Of a stretch of DNA of 64,000 nucleotides, positions 1 through 7,952 are shown piece after piece. The notes beneath the pieces are model-generated. The model did not search any database. It had not been told where the DNA came from and was given only the letters and a program-made list of their open reading frames with translations. Positions within the stretch are counted from its first letter, which is position 1. Each line of letters starts with the position of its first letter. Source of the stretch: an uncultured Paracoccaceae bacterium (lineage in GTDB: Bacteria > Pseudomonadota > Alphaproteobacteria > Rhodobacterales > Rhodobacteraceae); assembly GCA_947492825.1 (NCBI GenBank), contig CANLNT010000001.1, forward strand, positions 1,116,001 to 1,180,000, read 5' to 3'. The translations under genes and the position numbers were made by a program.

Positions 1-353
1 CCAAACTTGAGACAACGGATGCGCCTAAGGTGCGGGCGGGGTTGAAGAAGGTGCCAACCCGCTGGCTGCGGGATTTTATCACCGCGGATGTGGCGGCGAT
101 CCATCGGGCAAATCAGCGTCCCACGTTGGTTGTTGTCGCGGCGCGTGATGCGCAGTGCCCGCCTGAGGATGGTGCAAAAATTGCAGCGCTGAACCCGAAA
201 GCGGAACTGGTCGTCCTAGAGGATCTGTCACACCTGCTGCGACACACGACAGTTGATGGGTTTGACGACTATTTGCGGCAGTTGAAGAGCGAAAACGACC
301 CGCGCCCGGCAGAGGTCGTGGTGGAGTGGCTGACGCGGCAAGTGAGCGCCTAA
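1..353 (+). CDS. Alpha/beta hydrolase, C-terminal part (5' end outside window)
   Basis: The reading frame is open from the left edge to a TAA at 351-353, so only the last ~117 residues are present. A GTG lies at position 30, but codons before it stay in frame, so this is a truncated gene and not a short one. The segment LVVVAARDAQCPPEDGAKI followed by LEDLSHLLRH looks like the last strand-Asp and strand-His of an alpha/beta hydrolase fold, where these residues complete the catalytic triad. The substrate cannot be judged from this fragment. The next gene converges on it after 3 bp. Confidence 0.6.
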   Translation, partial: KLETTDAPKVRAGLKKVPTRWLRDFITADVAAIHRANQRPTLVVVAARDAQCPPEDGAKIAALNPKAELVVLEDLSHLLRHTTVDGFDDYLRQLKSENDPRPAEVVVEWLTRQVSA

Positions 354-356
354 TCC

Positions 357-716
357 TTAGAAGGCCGATCGCGGCGCAAGGATCACCAGCGGGAGGCGCA
401 ACACAAAGCGCAGGATCAGACCGAGCAACGCAAGGATGAAAAGACCGGCGATCCCAAGTGTCGCGACAACGGCCCGGACATAGATCATCAGATAGGCCGA
501 GAGACCACCGCTTGAAAAATGGGCGTCAAGAAGTTCAAAGCTGAAGATGAGAATAAGGACCGCGCCAATTAGATCAAGGCTGGTTGCAACAGGGGAAAAA
601 CGGGGTTGGTTGAGCCCCGGCAGCACTAGACGCCGCAGAATTGCGAAGGTCGCAATTGACAGGACCGCACCGAAAAAGAGTGCGGTGACAATGGCAAGCA
701 GATAAGCGGTTGTCAT
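357..716 (-). CDS. Small integral membrane protein, unknown function
   Basis: 119 residues, strongly hydrophobic. Likely membrane segments lie near residues 5-27, 45-65 and 75-110 (for example LGIAGLFILALLGLILRF), separated by short polar loops with arginines. I do not recognise a named family. It converges on the hydrolase fragment and lies 43 bp downstream of the VPLPA-CTERM gene on the same strand. The Shine-Dalgarno before the ATG at 714-716 is weak. The codon pattern and membrane pattern support a real gene; the function is unknown. Confidence 0.6.
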   Translation of the reverse strand: MTTAYLLAIVTALFFGAVLSIATFAILRRLVLPGLNQPRFSPVATSLDLIGAVLILIFSFELLDAHFSSGGLSAYLMIYVRAVVATLGIAGLFILALLGLILRFVLRLPLVILAPRSAF

Positions 717-759
717 TGCCAGTGTATCCTAGGCAGCGAATGCGCTTGGTGGTGACAAG

Positions 760-1338
760 TCAGACGGACGGCTGACCGGCTGACCGGGACTTGCGGCGCG
801 CGGCCATCAGACCGAAACCGGCAATGCCAAGCATGGCTGCAGGTAGCGGCAGCGGCACGGCAATGGGCGTGACTGTCCCGAATGTGCCTGAAAAGGCCAC
901 GGTGCCGGGGAAGAAATGCGCACCACCTGCACCGGTCCAGGTGATCGAGAACGATGTGTCTGACAGGATCGTGGTAAAGGCCGACAGCCCGGTGGTGTCG
1001 ACGAAGTTATCCACCGTGAAGGCGGTGCCAAAGTCGAGTCCGGTAAAGATCATCTCGACCGTGCTGCCGTTGCACGACAGGCCGCAGTAGGTGCCGTTTG
1101 ATGTGATCGTGAAGCCGTCGCCCGCGGGCCCGGTATTCAGGTCAATGCTAAGCGCACTATAGGGGTTGAGATCGCGGCCCGCGCCGATCGTGCCTGACCA
1201 TGAGGACACCGTTGTGCCGTCATCCACAAAGTCCAATGACACATTATCCCCGGCCAGAAGACTGGCGCCATGCGCTGTCGACGTGCCAATGACCACAGCG
1301 GCAGCGGCGGACAAAAGGGTTGTGACAAATTTGTTCAT
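760..1338 (-). CDS. VPLPA-CTERM sorting domain protein (secreted or surface)
   Basis: About 192 residues. An N-terminal signal peptide (MNKFVTTLLSAAAAVVIG, with cleavage probably after THG-A or nearby) is followed by a beta-rich exported body. The C-terminus carries the short tripartite sorting tail: VPLPLPAA, a hydrophobic helix (MLGIAGFGLMAA) and a basic RRK cluster. This tail is the VPLPA variant of PEP-CTERM, recognised in Rhodobacteraceae by a dedicated exosortase. I chose the ATG at 1338 over one four codons upstream because TTGGAG sits about 7 nt before it and the signal peptide then starts properly. No exosortase gene is in the window. A second protein of this class is at 46643-47329. 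Confidence 0.8.
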   Translation of the reverse strand: MNKFVTTLLSAAAAVVIGTSTAHGASLLAGDNVSLDFVDDGTTVSSWSGTIGAGRDLNPYSALSIDLNTGPAGDGFTITSNGTYCGLSCNGSTVEMIFTGLDFGTAFTVDNFVDTTGLSAFTTILSDTSFSITWTGAGGAHFFPGTVAFSGTFGTVTPIAVPLPLPAAMLGIAGFGLMAARRKSRSAGQPSV

Positions 1339-1697
1339 TGCGAACTCCAACAGCAGATTTGCCCGGCAGTTGCAGACGTGGACCGGACGTTGACCAAGAA
1401 GTTAATGAAAGATTAAGGCCAAACTTGGCCCGGCCTGCGCCAATAGGGGGGCCATTGCGGTGCTGACGTGGCGGTAAGTCGCAGGGTATTGCCGACCGGG
1501 AATGCAACTGCATTTGTCTGGTATTCGCATGATTGCGCGGTTGCGGCCCCTTGTGCGTTTGGGGCATGTTGGCGCTAAGAGAACAATAACGATGGTTGAT
1601 TATTCTGGGGTCACCCCCAGATATGAAGGCCAGGAAACGGCCCATGGGTTGCTGCAATTGCGGGACCACGCCGTTTTGCCGAATGAAGGAACAGAGC
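1339..1697. other. Divergent intergenic region before lon
   Basis: This 359-bp region separates the divergent VPLPA-CTERM gene and lon and should hold both promoters. I found no confident sigma-70 or sigma-32 hexamer pair for either gene. A near-palindrome TGTTGGCGCTAAGA at 1567-1580 differs by one base from the operator-like sequence upstream of gap at 54138-54151. An AT-rich patch lies around 1395-1420. Confidence 0.4.
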
Positions 1698-4106
1698 ATG
1701 CAAGAACCATTGAGTTCGTCCTATCCCGTCCTGCCGTTGCGCGACATCGTCGTTTTTCCGCATATGATCGTCCCGCTGTTCGTGGGCCGTGAAAAATCTG
1801 TGCGCGCCCTTGAAGAGGTGATGCGCGACGACAAACAGATTTTGTTGTCCAGCCAGATCGACGCAGGTCAGGACGACCCCGAAGAAGGCGGTATCTATAA
1901 GGCCGGTGTGCTGGCCAATGTGCTGCAACTGCTGAAACTACCCGATGGCACCGTCAAGGTTCTGGTTGAGGGCAAGGCGCGGGTGCGGATCACGGGTTTC
2001 GTCGAGAACGAGAATTTCTTTGAAGCCTCGTGCGAATACCTGACAGAGATGCCGGGCAACACGGACGAGCTTGAAGCGATGCTACGGTCGGTTGGCGCTG
2101 AGTTTGAGCGCTACGCCAAGGTAAAAAAGAACATCCCCGAAGAGGCGATGGCCGCCGTGGGTGATGCCACAGAACCGGCCAAGCTGGCCGATTTGGTTGC
2201 CGGGCATCTGGGCATCGAAGTCGCCCAAAAGCAGGAGCTTTTGGAAACGCTGAGCGTGACCGAACGGCTGGAGAAGGTCTTTGGCCTGATGCAGGGCGAA
2301 ATGTCGGTGCTGCAGGTCGAGAAAAAGATCAAGACCCGCGTCAAATCCCAGATGGAGCGGACCCAGCGCGAGTACTATTTGAATGAGCAGATGAAGGCCA
2401 TTCAGAAGGAACTTGGCGATGGTGAGGACGGCCAGAACGAATTGGCCGAACTTGAAGGCAAGATCGACGAGACCAAGCTGAGCAAGGAGGCCCGCGAAAA
2501 GGCGGATGCCGAGCTGAAGAAGCTGAAGAACATGTCGCCGATGTCGGCTGAGGCCACGGTGGTACGCAACTATCTGGATTGGATGTTGTCGCTGCCTTGG
2601 GGCGTGAAATCACGCACCAAGAAAGACCTTGGGTTGGCGCAGAAGGTGTTGGATAACGACCACTTTGGCCTGGAAAAGGTCAAGGAACGGATCGTGGAAT
2701 ATCTGGCTGTACAGCAACGGTCCAAAAAGCTGAAGGGCCCGATCATGTGTCTGGTCGGCCCGCCGGGTGTGGGAAAAACCTCGCTTGGGAAATCGGTGGC
2801 CAAGGCCACGGGGCGCGAGTTTATCCGCATCAGCCTGGGTGGTGTGCGCGACGAAAGCGAAATTCGCGGTCATCGCCGGACCTATATCGGGTCGATGCCG
2901 GGCAAGATCATTCAGGCGCTGAAAAAGGCCAAGACGACGAACCCGCTGATCCTGCTCGATGAGATCGACAAGATGGGGCAGGATTTCCGGGGTGATCCGG
3001 CGTCTGCCATGCTGGAGGTTTTGGACCCCGAGCAGAACAGCACCTTTGTGGACCATTATCTGGAGGTCGAATACGACCTGTCCAACGTGATGTTTCTGAC
3101 CACGGCGAACAGCTATAACATGCCGGGGCCGCTGTTAGACCGGATGGAGATCATTTCGCTGGCGGGCTACACCGAAGATGAAAAGCGCGAGATTGCGCGG
3201 CAGCATCTGTTGCCCAAGGTGATGAAGAACCACGGGCTGAAGGACAAAGAGTTCAGCATTTCTGATGATGCGCTGACCGCGATGGTGCGGGTCTATACCC
3301 GCGAGGCGGGCGTGCGGAACATGGAGCGCGAGCTTGCCAAGATTGCCCGTAAGGCGGTCACAAAACTGGTGAAGAAAGACGCCGAAGCCATTGAAGTCAC
3401 CGCAGAAAACCTGTCGGATTATCTGGGCGTGGAAAAGCACCGCTTTGGTCTGGCCGAGGAAGAGGATCAGGTGGGTGTGGTCACAGGTCTGGCCTGGACC
3501 AGCGTTGGTGGTGAGCTTTTGAACATCGAAGCGCTGCGCCTGCCGGGCAAAGGCCGGATGAAGACCACTGGTAAGCTGGGCGATGTGATGAAGGAATCGA
3601 TTGATGCCGCATCATCCTATGTCCGGTCGATTGCGCCAGAGATTGGGGTGAAGCCACCGAAGTTTGATCATCTCGATATCCACGTGCACGTCCCCGATGG
3701 GGCGACACCCAAGGATGGGCCGTCTGCCGGTTTGGCGATGGTGACATCCATCGTGTCGGTGCTGACGCAAATTCCCGTACGCAAGGACATCGCCATGACC
3801 GGCGAGGTCAGCCTGCGCGGCAATGCAATGCCGATTGGCGGGTTGAAGGAAAAACTGCTGGCGGCCCTGCGTGGCGGCATCAAGACGGTGCTGATCCCAC
3901 AGGACAACGCCAAGGATCTGGCGGATATTCCCGACAACGTCAAAGACGGGTTGGAGATTATTCCCGTCAAGCACGTGTCAGAGGTTTTGGAACGCGCGCT
4001 GGTGGACAAGCCCGAAGCGATTGAGTGGGACGAGGCAGCTGAAGAGGCTGCTGCAGCAGCGGCCTTGTCCAAGGGCGGCGATGCGCCAAGCGCTGGCGTC
4101 CACTAG
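1698..4106 (+). CDS. lon: ATP-dependent protease La
   Basis: 802 residues, close to the usual Lon length. It is a cytoplasmic AAA+ serine protease that degrades misfolded and regulatory proteins. The N-terminal substrate-binding domain starts at YPVLPLRDIVVFP. The AAA+ module has Walker A GPPGVGKTS near residue 352 and Walker B LILLDEIDKM. The C-terminal protease domain carries the Ser-Lys dyad: Ser676 in KDGPSAG and Lys719 in GLKEKLLAA. An in-frame start exists at 1596, but AAGGA at 1686-1690 stands 7 nt before the ATG at 1698 and family alignment begins there. A GC-rich terminator follows. lon next to an HU-like gene and tRNA-Val is an order I associate with Rhodobacteraceae. Confidence 0.98.
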   Translation: MQEPLSSSYPVLPLRDIVVFPHMIVPLFVGREKSVRALEEVMRDDKQILLSSQIDAGQDDPEEGGIYKAGVLANVLQLLKLPDGTVKVLVEGKARVRITGFVENENFFEASCEYLTEMPGNTDELEAMLRSVGAEFERYAKVKKNIPEEAMAAVGDATEPAKLADLVAGHLGIEVAQKQELLETLSVTERLEKVFGLMQGEMSVLQVEKKIKTRVKSQMERTQREYYLNEQMKAIQKELGDGEDGQNELAELEGKIDETKLSKEAREKADAELKKLKNMSPMSAEATVVRNYLDWMLSLPWGVKSRTKKDLGLAQKVLDNDHFGLEKVKERIVEYLAVQQRSKKLKGPIMCLVGPPGVGKTSLGKSVAKATGREFIRISLGGVRDESEIRGHRRTYIGSMPGKIIQALKKAKTTNPLILLDEIDKMGQDFRGDPASAMLEVLDPEQNSTFVDHYLEVEYDLSNVMFLTTANSYNMPGPLLDRMEIISLAGYTEDEKREIARQHLLPKVMKNHGLKDKEFSISDDALTAMVRVYTREAGVRNMERELAKIARKAVTKLVKKDAEAIEVTAENLSDYLGVEKHRFGLAEEEDQVGVVTGLAWTSVGGELLNIEALRLPGKGRMKTTGKLGDVMKESIDAASSYVRSIAPEIGVKPPKFDHLDIHVHVPDGATPKDGPSAGLAMVTSIVSVLTQIPVRKDIAMTGEVSLRGNAMPIGGLKEKLLAALRGGIKTVLIPQDNAKDLADIPDNVKDGLEIIPVKHVSEVLERALVDKPEAIEWDEAAEEAAAAAALSKGGDAPSAGVH

Positions 4107-4126
4107 CACCCGATGAATTGCACCAG

Positions 4127-4154
4127 AAGGGGCGCCCTGTGGGGCGCCCCTTTT
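4127..4154 (+). terminator. Rho-independent terminator of lon
   Basis: GGGGCGCCC, a short loop, then GGGCGCCCC followed by TTTT. It begins about 20 nt after the lon stop codon and sits between two convergent genes. Confidence 0.85.
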
Positions 4155-4164
4155 ACGTGCGGCG

Positions 4165-4740
4165 TCACATACGGTGCAGGTTTGTCGTGACCTGACCGCC
4201 ACGTAGGCCAGCCCGCAGGTTGGCGCGAAACGGTGCGTTCTCGGTGACGGTCGAAGGGCGCATGTCTGTCGTGGTTGCTGCGTGCAAGGACAGATCTGCC
4301 AGCATCCGTGTCTTGTCGCGGATGGCCAGCATCAAGCGCGCCCCTTCGCGTTCGTCAAGATCGGCGCAGGCCTTGGCGTTTGGGAAATTGCGCAGGGCTT
4401 GGGCGATTAGGGCGAGGTCGTTGTAATTCACAGCAAGGTGGCGGTCGGCTTCGGTTTCAACCTCGAGCGAGATAAAGGCGTTGCGGCTGATGTGCTTGAG
4501 TTTGCCGTTGCGGTATTCGTGCAGGCACAACTTGCCGCGGTGCATTTCGTTGCGCATCACGTGGCCGACGCTGGTGCGGGGTTGGGCGCGGCCAACATTG
4601 AAGGAAAACTGGTGCTGCTGGGTGATCCGGCCGGCCACTTGCTGACGGTCGCAGCGGAAATAGACCGTGGGCAGGCGGTCAGGCTTGCCGGTGTAGCCAA
4701 TGATATTGCCGAAGTTATAAAGCGAAGAATGATAGGCCAT
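4165..4740 (-). CDS. Hypothetical protein, 191 residues
   Basis: Family not recognised. The start is taken as the ATG at 4740 (MAYHSSLYNFGNIIGYTGK), with an AAAGGGA-like ribosome site 7-10 nt upstream; a longer in-frame start at 4776 exists. The protein is soluble and moderately basic, with no obvious signal peptide or membrane helix. Codon third positions are GC-rich in this frame, which favours it over the overlapping plus-strand frame at 4438-4746. It converges on lon and shares the terminator at 4127-4154. It is monocistronic here, and context gives no clue to function. Confidence 0.6.
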   Translation of the reverse strand: MAYHSSLYNFGNIIGYTGKPDRLPTVYFRCDRQQVAGRITQQHQFSFNVGRAQPRTSVGHVMRNEMHRGKLCLHEYRNGKLKHISRNAFISLEVETEADRHLAVNYNDLALIAQALRNFPNAKACADLDEREGARLMLAIRDKTRMLADLSLHAATTTDMRPSTVTENAPFRANLRAGLRGGQVTTNLHRM

Positions 4741-4853
4741 GTCTGAAATCCCTTTGGTTTTGATAGCAGCAGGCACGGGACGGGAACGCCGGGAGTTTCA
4801 GGGACAGGAGAGATTTGTGCGGTTCTGATTGGAAGAGGTGTTGCGACGTCAGC

Positions 4854-4882
4854 TTGTCGCCTGCGCTGCGGGCAGGTAGCCT
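4854..4882 (+). promoter_or_regulatory. Possible promoter of the HU-like gene
   Basis: TTGTCG, a 17-bp spacer and TAGCCT. The -10 is a weak match, but the spacing is right and the position, about 30 nt before the ATG at 4912, is sensible. Confidence 0.3.
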
Positions 4883-4911
4883 AAGGTCAAGAACAGCAAA
4901 AGGGCGGGGCG

Positions 4912-5289
4912 ATGAGCGAGAAGAAACCGGACGGCACGATCAAGTTGAACGTCAAAGCGCCTGATGATGTGGCTGCGCCCAAGGCAGAGGCGGTGAAAAG
5001 CACCGCGCCCAAAGTGGTGGCAGCGGCACAGCCGGTTGTCGCGCAGCAGGCGCTGAAAAAGCCCGCGTTTCTGGACAATGCAGTCGCGCGCAGCGGGGTA
5101 AAACGGCGCGACGCCAAACCCGCAATTGAGGCGGCATTGAACGAGCTGCGCGAGGCGCTGTTGCGCGGAGATGAGCTGAACCTGCCGCCCCTTGGCAAGA
5201 TCAAGGTGGTGAAATCCAAGGCGCTGAGCGGGGGGGCGGAGGCGCTGACGTTGAAAATTCGCACCACCAAAACCGAGGTCAATGACTAA
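4912..5289 (+). CDS. HU-family DNA-binding protein with N-terminal extension
   Basis: 125 residues. The last ~75 residues (from NAVARSGVKRRDAKPAIEAALNELREALLRGDELNLPPLGKIKVVKSK) fit the HU/IHF fold: two N-terminal helices and the conserved PxLGK start of the beta arm. The arm is short. About 50 residues rich in Ala, Lys and Pro precede it (PKAEAVKSTAPKVVAAAQPV), a flexible basic tail not found in canonical HU. A nucleoid-associated role is likely; whether it dimerises and bends DNA like HU is inference. It lies between lon and tRNA-Val(CAC), whose promoter starts 36 bp after its stop codon. Confidence 0.75.
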   Translation: MSEKKPDGTIKLNVKAPDDVAAPKAEAVKSTAPKVVAAAQPVVAQQALKKPAFLDNAVARSGVKRRDAKPAIEAALNELREALLRGDELNLPPLGKIKVVKSKALSGGAEALTLKIRTTKTEVND

Positions 5290-5325
5290 GCGGCAATGGG
5301 GATGAAGTGGCGTTGAAAACCGGGG

Positions 5326-5354
5326 TTGAAAGCGGTTCGGCACCGCGCTAAACC
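5326..5354 (+). promoter_or_regulatory. Promoter of tRNA-Val(CAC)
   Basis: TTGAAA at 5326-5331, a 17-bp spacer and TAAACC at 5349-5354. Transcription would start near 5361, just before the mature tRNA at 5364. Confidence 0.65.
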
Positions 5355-5363
5355 CCGGCGCAA

Positions 5364-5438
5364 GGGTGATTAGCTCAGTGGTAGAGCGCTTCGTTCACAT
5401 CGAAGATGTCAGGAGTTCAAATCTCTTATCACCCACCA
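5364..5438 (+). tRNA. tRNA-Val (anticodon CAC)
   Basis: Cloverleaf read by hand. The acceptor GGGTGAT pairs with ATCACCC, the D arm starts GCTC, the anticodon stem is CTTCG/CGAAG with loop TTCACAT (anticodon CAC), the T loop is TTCAAAT, the discriminator is A and the CCA is encoded. It reads GTG valine codons. Its 3' half plus downstream sequence is duplicated at 5522-5588. Confidence 0.95.
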
Positions 5439-5588
5439 GTTTTCGGGCGCTGGTCCTTGGCGGGGCCGGCGCTTATTCTTTGGGACTGACCAACGTGCGT
5501 TTGCTGCGCAAGCCACACTGGGTCAGGAGTTCAAATCTCTTATCACCCACCAGTTTTCGGGCGCTGGTCCTTGGCGGGGCCGGCGCTT
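5408..5588 (+). repeat. 67-bp direct repeat containing the tRNA-Val 3' half
   Basis: Positions 5408-5474 and 5522-5588 are identical over 67 bp with a 114-bp offset. Each copy holds the variable and T arms, acceptor 3' strand and CCA of tRNA-Val(CAC), plus 36 bp of following sequence (CAGTTTTCGGGCGCTGGTCC and onward). The second copy lacks the 5' half of the tRNA, so it is not a functional gene. Local duplication or a footprint of integration and excision at the tRNA are both possible. Confidence 0.9.
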
Positions 5589-5621
5589 TTCTTTGGTGGC
5601 TTCTTTCAAAAATGTGCGCTG

Positions 5622-5740
5622 GCGCGCGCGTGATGTTTGGCGCAGGGTTCCCCTGCGCGCTTGGGGGCCAGCCCCCAAACACGACCTCTATTGGGGGCCA
5701 GCCCCCAAACCCCCGGCATATTTTCATTCAAAAGAAAGAA
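5622..5740 (+). repeat. Dispersed intergenic repeat, copy A
   Basis: The element has a GCGCAGG/CCTGCGC hairpin, then two exact copies of TTGGGGGCCAGCCCCCAAAC (5661-5680 and 5691-5710), each able to fold into a hairpin, then the core GGCATATTTTCATTCAAAAG beginning at 5715. It shares GATGTTTGGCGCAGG with copy B at 8251-8364 and its core with copy E at 27480-27503. It sits about 40 nt upstream of the phosphatase gene. Confidence 0.75.
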
Positions 5741-5780
5741 GGGGGTTGGGTGTCGGCTATAGCTGCGGTAGGCGCGGGGC

Positions 5781-6341
5781 ATGACACATCCAGAGCTTTA
5801 TATCTGCCGCCATGGCGAGACTGAATGGAATGCCGCTGACCGGATGCAGGGGTGGTTGAATTCGCCGCTGACGCCCAAAGGCGAGATGCAGGCCGCCAGG
5901 CAGGGCGAGATATTGCGGAGCCGTGATTTGACCGGGTTTACGTGCCTCAGCAGCCCCTCGGGTCGGGCGTTTCAGACGGCGGGCATTGCGGCGGGTCGTC
6001 TGATGGATGAGATTCGCACCGATGACCGGCTGCGCGAGATTTCGGTCGGGGACTGGTCGGGGCTATATCGCCGCGATTTGCCTTTGGTTGAAGGGGATGA
6101 CCCATACATTGCACAATATGAAAATGCGCCGGGCGGTGAGGGCTTTGATGGGCTGCGGGCGCGAGTGCAGGACTTTTTGGATGATCTGACCGGGCCTGCG
6201 CTGCTGTTTACCCATGGGATCACCAGCCGGATGGTCCGGTCTTTGCTGGTAGGCGAGGGTGCGTTGACCGTCGGCACGGCGCAGGGTGGTCAGGGTGTCG
6301 TCTGGCATGTGAAAGATGGTGCACAGGAGCTGTTGCAATAG
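5781..6341 (+). CDS. Histidine phosphatase family protein (phosphoglycerate mutase-like)
   Basis: 186 residues. The catalytic phosphohistidine motif CRHGETEWN lies near residues 9-17, the RxxQT-like segment SSPSGRAFQTA near residue 60, and the second catalytic histidine in LLFTHGITSRM near residue 143. The length suits a small cytoplasmic phosphatase of the PhoE/CobC type rather than a glycolytic mutase, which would be longer. The substrate is unknown. The ATG at 5781 gives the expected N-terminal strand just before RHG. The promoter of the following tRNA overlaps its last codons. Confidence 0.85.
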   Translation: MTHPELYICRHGETEWNAADRMQGWLNSPLTPKGEMQAARQGEILRSRDLTGFTCLSSPSGRAFQTAGIAAGRLMDEIRTDDRLREISVGDWSGLYRRDLPLVEGDDPYIAQYENAPGGEGFDGLRARVQDFLDDLTGPALLFTHGITSRMVRSLLVGEGALTVGTAQGGQGVVWHVKDGAQELLQ

Positions 6342-6361
6342 GCGTCATGATCGCCTAAATC
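6333..6361 (+). promoter_or_regulatory. Promoter of tRNA-Val(UAC)
   Basis: TTGCAA at 6333-6338, a 17-bp spacer and TAAATC at 6356-6361. The -35 overlaps the last sense codons and stop of the phosphatase gene. Transcription would start about 4 nt before the tRNA. Confidence 0.6.
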
Positions 6362-6371
6362 CCCCCTCAGC

Positions 6372-6441
<70 letters not shown>

Positions 6442-6447
<6 letters not shown>

Positions 6448-6470
6448 TTTTCCCAACGGGAAAATGGTGG
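6442..6470 (+). terminator. Perfect 13-bp hairpin that includes the tRNA CCA end
   Basis: CCACCATTTTCCC, loop AAC, then GGGAAAATGGTGG. The left arm uses the last acceptor bases, discriminator and CCA of tRNA-Val(UAC). No T-run follows directly. It could mark the 3' end of the primary transcript or compete with acceptor-stem folding. Confidence 0.55.
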
Positions 6471-6578
6471 CGTGCCGGTAAGCGGCTTTTCGCAGAAAAG
6501 TTGCGGCGGCACTCGGATCAGTTAAGTCGCTGAAAATGGTGGCGTGCCGGTAAGAGGCTTTTCGCAGAGAAGTTGCGG
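6461..6578 (+). repeat. 46-bp direct repeat pair downstream of tRNA-Val(UAC)
   Basis: Positions 6461-6506 and 6533-6578 match at 44 of 46 positions with a 72-bp offset. The shared sequence starts AAAATGGTGGCGTGCCGGTA and continues through CTTTTCGCAGA. The repeat overlaps the right arm of the hairpin at 6442-6470. Confidence 0.85.
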
Positions 6579-6670
6579 AAGGAGCCGGGTCGGCGGGGTG
6601 ACGTAGTGCGTTCATTTTGACATCCGCCACAGTGCTGGCTATCGCATGCTGTCCCAAGCAGGTTGGAAAG

Positions 6671-7741
6671 ATGCCGCGCATTCTACATGTCAGTCAGGTC
6701 GCAAAGGCCGGTGTGGGAACTTATCTGGATCTGATCTGGACGGTGCGTGATCCCGGCCACGCACATCATGCGGTGTTGCCACAGTCCCAGCTGGATGGTG
6801 TGGCCAGCGAAATGCCGCGTGTGACCTTTGATGATACGGGGCGCGGTGTGGGGTGTATATGGCGGATGATCCGGGCCGTGCGGGCCGAGGTACGCAGGCG
6901 CGACCCCGACATTGTTTTCTTGCACAGCAGCTATGCCATGGCGGTGTTGCCGCTGTTGTCGTTCGGGCGGGCGAAGGTGGTGTTCTGCGCGCATGGGTGG
7001 CCCAGCGATCGCTATGGGCGCGGCTGGAAGCAGCGCGTGGTGGCGCTGGCCGAGCGGGTATTGCCGCGTTTAGCGGATCGGGTGGTGAATATCTCGGGCT
7101 ACGAGCAGCGGCTGGCGGAGGCGCGAGGCTTGGGCGCGCGGTCGGTGATGATTGAGAATGCGGCCTTGCCGGTTGTGGCAGTGCCGGTGGAAGGGCCGCC
7201 GCAGCAGGGGCTGACGCTGTTGTTTGCGGGCCGGTTTGCGCGACAGAAGGGATTGGATTTACTGCTGCAGGCCTTTGCAGCGGTTGGGCGGTCTGATCTG
7301 GTGTTGAAGATTGTCGGCGGTACACGCGCGGAGGCGGAGGCCGCAGCGGGCGGCAAGTTGCCCCCCGGTGTGCAAGTTCTGGACTGGATGAGCAAGGCAG
7401 AGGTCGCCGGTCAGATGGTGGCGGCGGACGCGCTGATTGTGCCGTCGCGTTGGGAGGGGTTCGGTTTGGTCATTGCTGAGAGCTTTGCCCAAGGAACGCC
7501 CGCACTGGTCAGTGCCGTGGGGGCGATGCCTGATCTGGTGACGGATGGGACAATTGGCGCTGTCTTTGCGGCGGATGCCGCAGGGATTGAGGCTTGTCTG
7601 GCCGGGTTGGACCGGGACAGGTTACGCGCGATGCGGCCGGCCTGTCTGGAAGCCTATGCCGCGCGGTTCCAACCGGAGCGATTTGGACGCGAGATCAATG
7701 CGTTTTTTGAGGAATTGGTGGCAGTTGACGAAGGCCGGTGA
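6671..7741 (+). CDS. Glycosyltransferase family 4 protein
   Basis: About 356 residues, the normal length for a GT-B fold enzyme. The N-terminal acceptor domain opens with ILHVSQVAKAGVGTYLD, a GT4-type nucleotide-sugar transferase start. The C-terminal donor-binding domain has LLFAGRFARQKGLDLLLQAF and the signature VPSRWEGFGLVIAESFAQG, with the two glutamates of the E-x7-E motif. It probably acts at the cytoplasmic membrane face in surface-glycan synthesis; donor and acceptor sugars are unknown. The ATG at 6671 is preferred over an in-frame TTG at 6617 because GGAAAG precedes it and homology begins there. It stands alone among tRNAs and is not in a glycan cluster. Confidence 0.85.
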   Translation: MPRILHVSQVAKAGVGTYLDLIWTVRDPGHAHHAVLPQSQLDGVASEMPRVTFDDTGRGVGCIWRMIRAVRAEVRRRDPDIVFLHSSYAMAVLPLLSFGRAKVVFCAHGWPSDRYGRGWKQRVVALAERVLPRLADRVVNISGYEQRLAEARGLGARSVMIENAALPVVAVPVEGPPQQGLTLLFAGRFARQKGLDLLLQAFAAVGRSDLVLKIVGGTRAEAEAAAGGKLPPGVQVLDWMSKAEVAGQMVAADALIVPSRWEGFGLVIAESFAQGTPALVSAVGAMPDLVTDGTIGAVFAADAAGIEACLAGLDRDRLRAMRPACLEAYAARFQPERFGREINAFFEELVAVDEGR

Positions 7742-7770
7742 AAAACCCGCAGAAAAACCGATTTGCTTGC

Positions 7771-7799
7771 TTGACGGGCGGCAGCCCCGGGCCTATCAA
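7771..7799 (+). promoter_or_regulatory. Promoter of the first tRNA-Asp
   Basis: TTGACG at 7771-7776, a 17-bp spacer and TATCAA at 7794-7799. The start site would be about 30 nt before the tRNA. Confidence 0.65.
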
Positions 7800-7835
7800 G
7801 CGCGTTATCCGGCAGCATAGCCGGGTTGCAGATGC

Positions 7836-7912
7836 GCGGTTGTAGCTCAGTTGGTTAGAGTACCGGCCTGTCACGCCGGGGGTCGCGGGTTCGAGCCCCG
7901 TCAACCGCGCCA
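7836..7912 (+). tRNA. tRNA-Asp (anticodon GUC), copy 1
   Basis: The acceptor GCGGTTG pairs with CAACCGC. The anticodon stem CCGGC/GCCGG has loop CTGTCAC (anticodon GTC), the T loop is TTCGAGC, the discriminator is G and the CCA is encoded. It is identical to copy 2 at 8148-8224. Confidence 0.97.
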
Positions 7913-7919
7913 CTGCTGC

Positions 7920-7952
7920 AAAAAGGCCCCCGGTTTCGGGGGCCTTTTTTTT
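7920..7952 (+). terminator. Rho-independent terminator after tRNA-Asp copy 1
   Basis: AAAAAGGCCCCCG, a short loop, then CGGGGGCC and a run of eight T. A strong stem with a long U-tract. Confidence 0.92.

Noticed and set aside
1545-1582. RpoH promoter before lon
   Set aside because: CTTG is present but no CYTATNT-like sequence follows at 17 or 18 nt.
4438-4746. 102-residue plus-strand frame
   Set aside because: It overlaps the minus-strand 191-residue gene, which has a better start and codon pattern.
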